Shown here: positions 16,162 to 20,050 of the stretch, one piece after another
Layout: every line of letters starts with the position of its first letter
How positions within the stretch are numbered: the stretch's first letter is position 1
Source: Candidatus Thorarchaeota archaeon
GTDB taxonomy: Archaea; Asgardarchaeota; Thorarchaeia; Thorarchaeales; Thorarchaeaceae
NCBI GenBank assembly: GCA_029855925.1
Contig: JAGSHP010000428.1
Location: forward strand, 1 to 20,050
Reading direction: 5' to 3'
Length of the DNA stretch: 20,050 nt
Program-made: the position numbers and the translations under genes
Notes under the pieces: model-generated
Database searches by the model: none
What the model saw: only the letters and a program-made list of their open reading frames with translations
What the model was told of the DNA's origin: nothing

Positions 16162-16180
16162 GTCAGCCACTGCCGCTGAC
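16162..16180 (-). terminator. Hairpin just past the KH-like gene stop
   Basis: GTCAGC, a 7-nt loop and GCTGAC form a perfect 6-bp stem starting 3 nt after the stop of the convergent gene. No strong T-run follows on the minus strand (AAGATTTGG). It may be a weak terminator or 3'-end stabiliser. Confidence 0.35.
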
Positions 16181-16183
16181 TCA

Positions 16184-16756
16184 TCATCGCCGTGGTAATC
16201 CTCTCAGCCTCTTGCCAAGTTCGTCAGGCACGTCTTCACGTAACTGTTCTTTTCTCTCATCTTGGTACTCGAAAAGAACGCTCTCCCCCGTGACGGCAGA
16301 TACTATCTGTCTGAGTTCTTCTTTTGAATATGGAATTCGTCCCCGGTCCTCGGTCTTGAGCATCACGATGCTCTCCTTGGTCCCATCAGGAAGGTAAAGA
16401 CTGTTTATCCCCACCTCAATTGCCGGGGCTATGAGCTTCCGGACCACCGTTCGGACTTTAGCCGGACCATCAAGTATCAAGACCTCTCCATAAAGCTCCT
16501 TCAATTCATTCATCAGGTCCTCATTTTCGAGGAGAATCTCGCGGCTCTTCTTGACGACAAGCACTAATCTATCATCTAACCTAATGGCTCGGAGGAGGTT
16601 GAGTCGATCAAGCTCGGGATACTCTTTCGCGCGCTCCAATATCCATTTTGAGAACTCTATGTCGAACTCACTTATCGCTCCGCGATCCAACTTGTCCTGA
16701 CAGCTTGGACACAGAAAGTCTGACTCTAAATCAATAATACATACAGGCAATTTCAT
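16184..16756 (-). CDS. Archaeal zinc-knuckle/KH-like RNA-binding protein (NusA-like)
   Basis: From ATG 16756 the product has 190 residues. The start has one CPSC pair (DFLCPSCQDKLDRG) preceded by a lone cysteine, suggesting a small metal knuckle. A helical segment follows (FSKWILERAKEYPEL). Residues about 55-160 then read as two KH-type units (LDDRLVLVVKKSREILLENE; APAIEVGINSLYLPDGTKE). The KH loop glycines GxxG are not visible at the expected place. Similar proteins in other archaea are annotated as NusA-like KH proteins; function is unproven, with RNA binding or a role in transcription or translation as best guesses. GAGG 8 nt before ATG 16756 fixes the start against a TTG at 16783. It lies 77 nt after Alba on the same strand. 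Confidence 0.7.
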   Translation of the reverse strand: MKLPVCIIDLESDFLCPSCQDKLDRGAISEFDIEFSKWILERAKEYPELDRLNLLRAIRLDDRLVLVVKKSREILLENEDLMNELKELYGEVLILDGPAKVRTVVRKLIAPAIEVGINSLYLPDGTKESIVMLKTEDRGRIPYSKEELRQIVSAVTGESVLFEYQDERKEQLREDVPDELGKRLRGLPRR

Positions 16757-16833
16757 TTGGCAAGCCTCGCCTCTGAGTGCCAACTGATTTGTTGCCTGTA
16801 GGATGGCACATATGAAAGTTCTGTTATCACAGA

Positions 16834-17148
16834 CTATTCTGGTTTGGCAAGCACAATGTCAATGGTTGAGACGTTTAGCTCACTACCCTTGTCGGTCTGC
16901 ACCGTTGTAGTGCCTATGGTTATCTCCTTGACTACGAGATCTGGCATGAATCTGTTCCTTGTAATCTCGGCGACGTCGACCGCCCGACTGATGAGGCGTC
17001 CTCGCGCCCGAATGACAACCTCTTTTGCACCTTTGTCGAACAGCGTCTTGCATGCCAACACATATGACATGACATTCTTGGACCCGACTAGGATGGTCGA
17101 CTCAGCGTCCGAGCCCTTATCTTGGCTCTCCGTTTTCTCCTCCGACAC
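16834..17148 (-). CDS. albA: Alba, archaeal chromatin and RNA-binding protein
   Basis: From GTG 17148 the protein has 104 residues: a short acidic/serine tail, then the Alba fold. The fold shows ILVGSKNVMSYVLACKTLF, then EVVIRARGRLISRAVDVAEI, then ITIGTTTVQTDKGSELNVST in consecutive blocks. Alba dimers coat DNA and bind RNA. The lysine usually acetylated near the N-terminus corresponds to the GSK position. An in-frame ATG at 17181 would add MHIIIIRERE, but the TATA box at 17201-17209 places the transcript start near 17179, downstream of that ATG. GTG 17148 has GGGAG about 9 nt before it and gives the usual MSEE-type N-terminus. It is followed by the KH-like gene. Confidence 0.94.
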   Translation of the reverse strand: MSEEKTESQDKGSDAESTILVGSKNVMSYVLACKTLFDKGAKEVVIRARGRLISRAVDVAEITRNRFMPDLVVKEITIGTTTVQTDKGSELNVSTIDIVLAKPE

Positions 17149-17200
17149 CAGTTCTCTCTCCCTGATGATGATGATGTGCATACGTCCATGGCTTGGGCGT

Positions 17201-17209
17201 CATATATTG
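17201..17209 (-). promoter_or_regulatory. TATA box for albA
   Basis: The minus strand reads CAATATATG. Its centre is about 26 nt before 17179, giving a 30-nt leader that holds the GGGAG site before GTG 17148. This spacing is the main evidence against the upstream ATG. Confidence 0.6.
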
Positions 17210-17326
17210 ATTTCGATTTCAGTTTCGTCATCATATTTTTCTGATAATATTTTGAATGCGTATAACGTGTCCTCTTCACAAAGCTTTTCTTACGCTCAAT
17301 TCCTTTCGACCATGGATGTTACTTGA

Positions 17327-18595
17327 ATGACGCAATTGACTTTCTTAGGTTCATGTCGTGAGATTGGACGGTCTGGTTTCCTAGTCGAACACGAAAATGA
17401 GAGCTTTCTGGTTGACTATGGAACAAAGTTCCAAGACCCTCCAGCATTTCCTCGTATGATATCTACAGACGGCCTCCAGGGCATTGCTCTCACGCATGCA
17501 CACCTAGACCATTCGGGAGGTCTCCCACGCATCCTAACTGAGGATTCAGACTTATCCCTGTTCTGCACTCCTGCGACCCGCGATCTTACTACCCTATTGA
17601 TTCGTGACATGTACAACATCTCACATGGGCGGATGCCCTTTGCGAGAACGGACATCAACCTAGTTCGAAGACAATGCGAGCCCACACGTTACGAGGAGAC
17701 AGTTCCCCTGGGCCGAAGTTTTGAGATGACCCTGTTTAATGCGGGTCACATTCCCGGCAGTGCAATGGTCTCACTACGAGTCAACGGCACACGGATTCTC
17801 TTCACAGGTGATTTCAACGCAATTGAGTCACAGTTGAATCCCGGTGCACGAAACAATCTTCCCAAACACGATGTGGTGGTCACAGAGAGCACTTACGCTC
17901 GCCGAAGAAACCCGCCCCGCGAGCAGATTGAGCAAGACCTGATTCATACGATTGAGATGACCATGGAGCGAGATGGCGCAGTGCTGATTCCTGCATTTGC
18001 AGTAGGACGTAGCCAAGAGATAATGTGCATTCTTGAACGATATGGCCTGACAAAGAAGTATCCGATTTACATAGACGGCATGTCACGAAAGGTCAATGAC
18101 ATTCTTGTCCGTCATCCCGAATACATAATGTCGCCGCATACGTTTGAACGCGCAGTTGAGAGGATAAACGTCATTCATGACCATCGAGATCGAGTGCGTG
18201 CCGTAAAGAATCGCGGAGTCATCATATCCCCTGCAGGAATGCTAAAGGGTGGCGCGTCACATCTGTATTTCAAAATGGTTCACGATGACCCTCGAAACTC
18301 AATCGTTCTGGTGAGTTTTCAAATCCCTGGAACTCCTGGTGCCGAGCTTCTTGCACATCGTAAGGTGACTGTAGGCAAGAGAACCTTCAACGTAGAGGCG
18401 GATGTATTCTATCACCATCTCAGTAGCCACTCTGACTCCAAGGGGCTGTTGGACCATCTTCTCAAGATACCCGGAGATCCACTATTTTACATTGTTCATG
18501 GTGAATCCGAGTCCTGTGATGCACTTGCCGAGATGCTACATGAACACGGAAGAAAAGCAGTAGTGCCAGAGGTTGACGAGTCCTTTGAGGTCTAA
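17327..18595 (+). CDS. aCPSF2, beta-CASP ribonuclease without KH domains
   Basis: The 422-residue protein starts directly with the metallo-beta-lactamase domain (LTFLGSCREIGRSGFLV). It carries THAHLDHSG (His57, His59, Asp61, His62), NAGHIPGSA, FTGDFN and ESTYA. The beta-CASP part then has VLIPAFAVGRSQE, ISPAGMLKGG, SSHSD and VHGES. All metal ligands are present, so it should be an active nuclease. It lacks the KH domains of aCPSF1 and belongs to the aCPSF2 group, whose members show endo- and 5'-exonuclease activity on RNA; aRNase J is a less likely alternative. The gene diverges from albA and its last bases overlap eL38 by 4 nt on the other strand. No clear Shine-Dalgarno is seen; a TATA-like GTATAAC lies near 17259. 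Confidence 0.93.
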   Translation: MTQLTFLGSCREIGRSGFLVEHENESFLVDYGTKFQDPPAFPRMISTDGLQGIALTHAHLDHSGGLPRILTEDSDLSLFCTPATRDLTTLLIRDMYNISHGRMPFARTDINLVRRQCEPTRYEETVPLGRSFEMTLFNAGHIPGSAMVSLRVNGTRILFTGDFNAIESQLNPGARNNLPKHDVVVTESTYARRRNPPREQIEQDLIHTIEMTMERDGAVLIPAFAVGRSQEIMCILERYGLTKKYPIYIDGMSRKVNDILVRHPEYIMSPHTFERAVERINVIHDHRDRVRAVKNRGVIISPAGMLKGGASHLYFKMVHDDPRNSIVLVSFQIPGTPGAELLAHRKVTVGKRTFNVEADVFYHHLSSHSDSKGLLDHLLKIPGDPLFYIVHGESESCDALAEMLHEHGRKAVVPEVDESFEV

Positions 18596-18807
18596 GCCTC
18601 TTCCTTAGTAGGGCGGGCCTCGACAACTTGGCATTTGATACGCTGAATGATTGACTCAGCCTCTTGGGGTTCCACTATCAGAGTATACAGGTAGCGCTTT
18701 GTGCGGAGCTTTAGCTTGACCTTGTCGCCGCCTCGCTTCACGCGGCACTCAATTGCATCCTCCGACATCTCGAGGAACTTCTCGGAATCAAAGATCTGTT
18801 TTGGCAT
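18592..18807 (-). CDS. rpl38e: 50S ribosomal protein eL38
   Basis: The 71-residue basic protein begins MPKQIFDSEKFLEMS and has the KLKLRTKRYLYTLIV core that identifies eL38, a protein of eukaryotic ribosomes found only in part of the archaea. It therefore helps place the organism in the TACK/Asgard range. GAGGGG 8 nt before ATG 18807 is a strong ribosome site. The ATG is only 29 nt past the encoded CCA of tRNA-Val, and no TATA box lies between, so the message probably comes from the tRNA promoter. The C-terminal end overlaps aCPSF2 by 4 nt. Confidence 0.9.
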   Translation of the reverse strand: MPKQIFDSEKFLEMSEDAIECRVKRGGDKVKLKLRTKRYLYTLIVEPQEAESIIQRIKCQVVEARPTKEEA

Positions 18808-18836
18808 TGGCTTGACCCCTCTGTGTCTGGGTGTGT

Positions 18837-18943
18837 TGGTGGGCCGGGAGAGACTTGCTCCAGTAGGGTTAAGTCCCGCACTGCTTGAACTCTCGATTTC
18901 CGCCGTGTGAAGGCGGCATCATAGCCAACTAGATCACCGGCCC
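18837..18943 (-). tRNA. tRNA-Val (anticodon CAC) with T-loop insert and encoded CCA
   Basis: All arms can be drawn. The acceptor is GGGCCGG/CCGGCCC with discriminator A and a genome-encoded CCA. The D-arm is ATCTAGTTGGCTATGAT. The anticodon stem is CCGCC/GGCGG around TTCACAC, anticodon CAC. The T-stem is GAGAG/CTCTC. The anticodon loop has no intron. Between the T-stem halves are 37 nt instead of 7. Removing 30 nt yields TTCAAGT, which fits the T-loop consensus exactly, and a mature length of 74 nt without CCA. A TATA box lies about 26 nt upstream. A non-functional insertion is possible but unlikely, because every stem is perfect. Confidence 0.9.
18855..18884 (-). other. Probable 30-nt tRNA intron in the T-loop
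   Basis: The insert is bounded by a CAAG direct repeat, so five junctions (after loop base 2 to 6) give the same mature loop; the coordinates show one of them. Inside is CAGT...ACTG with an inner GGG/CCC, a small hairpin. None of the five junctions allows a strict bulge-helix-bulge; the best (after loop base 6) gives three of four central pairs. T-loop introns processed by the archaeal endonuclease are known in some lineages. Confidence 0.7.
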
Positions 18944-18952
18944 ATGCAGACG

Positions 18953-18996
18953 CGTTGAAACTGGCCACTAAGATAAAGATATCGTTGAAACGATAT
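18953..18996. repeat. Repeated CGTTGAAAC and 18-bp palindrome around the tRNA-Val TATA box
   Basis: CGTTGAAAC occurs at 18953-18961 and 18983-18991, exactly 30 bp apart. The second copy is inside a palindrome at 18979-18996 (ATATCGTT-GA-AACGATAT, 8-bp perfect arms). The two copies flank the TATA box. The layout resembles operators for a regulator binding one face of the helix; this is inference. Confidence 0.6.
18969..18979 (-). promoter_or_regulatory. TATA box for tRNA-Val and eL38
   Basis: The minus strand reads TCTTTATCTTA. Its centre is about 26 nt before 18948, a few bases upstream of the tRNA 5' end at 18943, the normal distance for an archaeal tRNA promoter. Confidence 0.6.
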
Positions 18997-19065
18997 TTCT
19001 AGTGCCATTGGTTTTCAGTAGACTGTTGATGGACTCATCACTCTTTGTCCATTGATAGTCCACAA

Positions 19066-19722
19066 TTACAACTCATCCCAGTCATCCGCTGTTTGCCATG
19101 CTCTCGAGGTCTCGTCCACACTCCGTGGTGTTACGGCCCACTCACTGTAGAAGTAAACCAGATAGGCAGCATAGAACACAAGAGCGGATACCAGAACAAA
19201 TGTCGCAATGACTGGATTGTACCCATCCGGGCTAACTTGCGGACGCACCAATAGAATCCCATGACTCATGATTGATATTATGACTCCTAACATCATGAAC
19301 TGGGTTGCTCCATGGGATGCACCTCTCTCCCTGACGGAGAAGAGCGAAATCAACATGATGATCAGAGTCACAATCGACAATAGATTCCGTCCCAACTGCA
19401 AATATTGCATTGCAAGAGGGCTCATTATCAATTGGATAACAGGTAGTGCTGCTGCTGATATCAGTATTAGCAGTGCTACTACTGCGAACAGTGGTTGTTG
19501 ATACCTCTGTGACAGACCATAGAACGCGAACATGAAGAGTATCCCCTCGATGCCCACGACTATCAGTTGAATCACTGCCAAGAGCAACATAATACCTTCA
19601 ATGTCATGTATGTTCCCACTCATGATTAGCATGTATGAAATAGTGGGATAGATGATCCCCCAACCGCAGGCGATGATGCTAGCAACGAGTCCTGCTGCCA
19701 TCTCACCCCTAACTGTACCCAT
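19066..19722 (-). CDS. Unrecognised membrane protein with six helices
   Basis: From ATG 19722 the protein has 218 residues. Six hydrophobic segments can be seen near residues 8-33, 44-68, 78-101, 109-130, 140-159 and 170-193. The last 24 residues form an acidic soluble tail ending WDEL. No catalytic motif, conserved charged residue in a helix, or known family signature is visible, so I give no function. TATAAC at 19746-19751 lies about 26 nt before 19722, so the message is probably leaderless from this ATG. A TTG at 19743 would add seven residues and is less likely. The gene stands alone, with tRNA-Val/eL38 downstream on the same strand. Confidence 0.75.
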   Translation of the reverse strand: MGTVRGEMAAGLVASIIACGWGIIYPTISYMLIMSGNIHDIEGIMLLLAVIQLIVVGIEGILFMFAFYGLSQRYQQPLFAVVALLILISAAALPVIQLIMSPLAMQYLQLGRNLLSIVTLIIMLISLFSVRERGASHGATQFMMLGVIISIMSHGILLVRPQVSPDGYNPVIATFVLVSALVFYAAYLVYFYSEWAVTPRSVDETSRAWQTADDWDEL

Positions 19723-19745
19723 TTTAGAATCTTCGAATGTCAATT

Positions 19746-19751
19746 GTTATA
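19746..19751 (-). promoter_or_regulatory. TATA box for the membrane protein gene
   Basis: The minus strand reads TATAAC, preceded by GGGG. The distance to ATG 19722 predicts a leaderless transcript, which agrees with the lack of a Shine-Dalgarno sequence. Confidence 0.45.
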
Positions 19752-20050
19752 CCCCGCATTCCTCTCGTAATGGCATGCATCGCTGTTACGGAGAACTCTC
19801 TCATACATGAACAGCGTTTCCTGTTTCTTGACGTATTGAGCGAATCCCCCAACAGACGGTAGCACTATTTCCCGCAGTTTCAACATCAGTCGATGCATAA
19901 CCAATGCGTGTTTCGCTTGTTCGCAAGATTTGTAGATAAACTTGTCGAGAAAAGCATCTGTACATCTCACTGGTTGTCACAGTACAACAGATACATCGAA
20001 GAATCAGCTTGAGTTTGGTGGTTCATTTGTGTCAATGCTCAGCATGTCCA
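19752..20050 (-). other. Stretch without a confident gene
   Basis: A 76-codon frame on the minus strand (GTG 19970 to stop at 19740) has a plausible amino-acid mix (EQAKHALVMHRLMLKLREI) but no recognised family and no ribosome site. Its last codons contain the TATA box of the next gene. It may be a remnant or chance. At the window edge another minus-strand frame ends at 20004-20006 with DTNEPPNSS, which could be the C-terminus of a gene beyond the window. Confidence 0.25.

Noticed and set aside
16757..16783. TTG start for the KH-like protein
   Set aside because: GAGG lies 8 nt before ATG 16756, while the TTG has no ribosome site.
17160..17175. TGATGATGATGATG run as a possible C/D box RNA
   Set aside because: C-box-like units repeat, but no matching D boxes (CTGA) at suitable spacing are seen; the run is within the albA leader.
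17149..17181. Upstream ATG for Alba (MHIIIIRERE extension)
   Set aside because: The TATA box at 17201-17209 puts the transcript start at about 17179, inside this ATG; GTG 17148 has a ribosome site and usual N-terminus.
19740..19970. 76-codon minus-strand frame as a transposase remnant
   Set aside because: No DDE or other transposase motif, no inverted repeats around it; left as an unassigned stretch.
1..20050. CRISPR array, insertion sequence, integrase or attachment site
   Set aside because: No spaced direct repeats of CRISPR type, no terminal inverted repeats with a transposase, and no integrase gene were seen; the tRNA 3' end is followed directly by eL38.

Overview
The window is archaeal chromosome. 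It is packed with informational genes, and many carry archaeal or eukaryote-type products: ribosomal proteins eL37, eL21 and eL38, an Sm/LSm protein, RNA polymerase subunit Rpo4, Alba, a proteasome beta subunit, Pus10, TruD, Pth2 and two beta-CASP nucleases of the CPSF type. The promoters I can see are TATA boxes, and genes are separated by a few bases or overlap. SepF together with eL38 fits an Asgard or TACK archaeon. The moderate GC content and the secreted CUB-like protein make me lean to Asgard (Thorarchaeia-like), but this is inference and no marker here settles it.

Layout. Positions 1-517 (minus) hold the 5' part of a secreted CUB-like protein cut by the window edge. Positions 818-1283 (minus) hold the LSm-eL37 pair, divergent from a MCT-1/PUA protein (1442-1948, plus). 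A large divergent Ski2-like helicase (1943-4636, minus) overlaps the end of the PUA gene. SepF (4724-5125, plus) faces aCPSF1/FttA (5130-7037, minus).

Positions 5130-14306 form a long minus-strand run. In transcription order it is: FAD reductase of the geranylgeranyl reductase family, Pus10, eL21, Rpo4, DUF655, KsgA/Dim1, HemK-type methyltransferase, FKBP isomerase, proteasome beta, aCPSF1. Internal promoters are likely before DUF655, FKBP and proteasome beta, and a clear hairpin terminator follows FKBP. Pth2 and TruD (14374-16104, plus) diverge from the reductase.

An Alba gene and a zinc-knuckle/KH-like gene (16184-17148, minus) diverge from a second beta-CASP protein, aCPSF2 (17327-18595, plus). 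That gene ends inside eL38 (18592-18807, minus). Just upstream of eL38 is a tRNA-Val(CAC) gene with a 30-nt insert in its T-loop and an encoded CCA. Further on are an unrecognised six-helix membrane protein (19066-19722, minus) and a tail without a clear gene.

Taken together the genes serve RNA maturation and translation: rRNA dimethylation (KsgA), pseudouridylation (Pus10, TruD), release-factor-type methylation (HemK), peptidyl-tRNA recycling (Pth2), 3'-end formation and transcription termination (aCPSF1), ribosome and polymerase subunits, and protein folding or turnover (FKBP, proteasome). The most unusual items are the T-loop interrupted tRNA-Val placed 29 nt ahead of eL38, the paired repeats around its TATA box, and the helicase with altered motifs III and VI.
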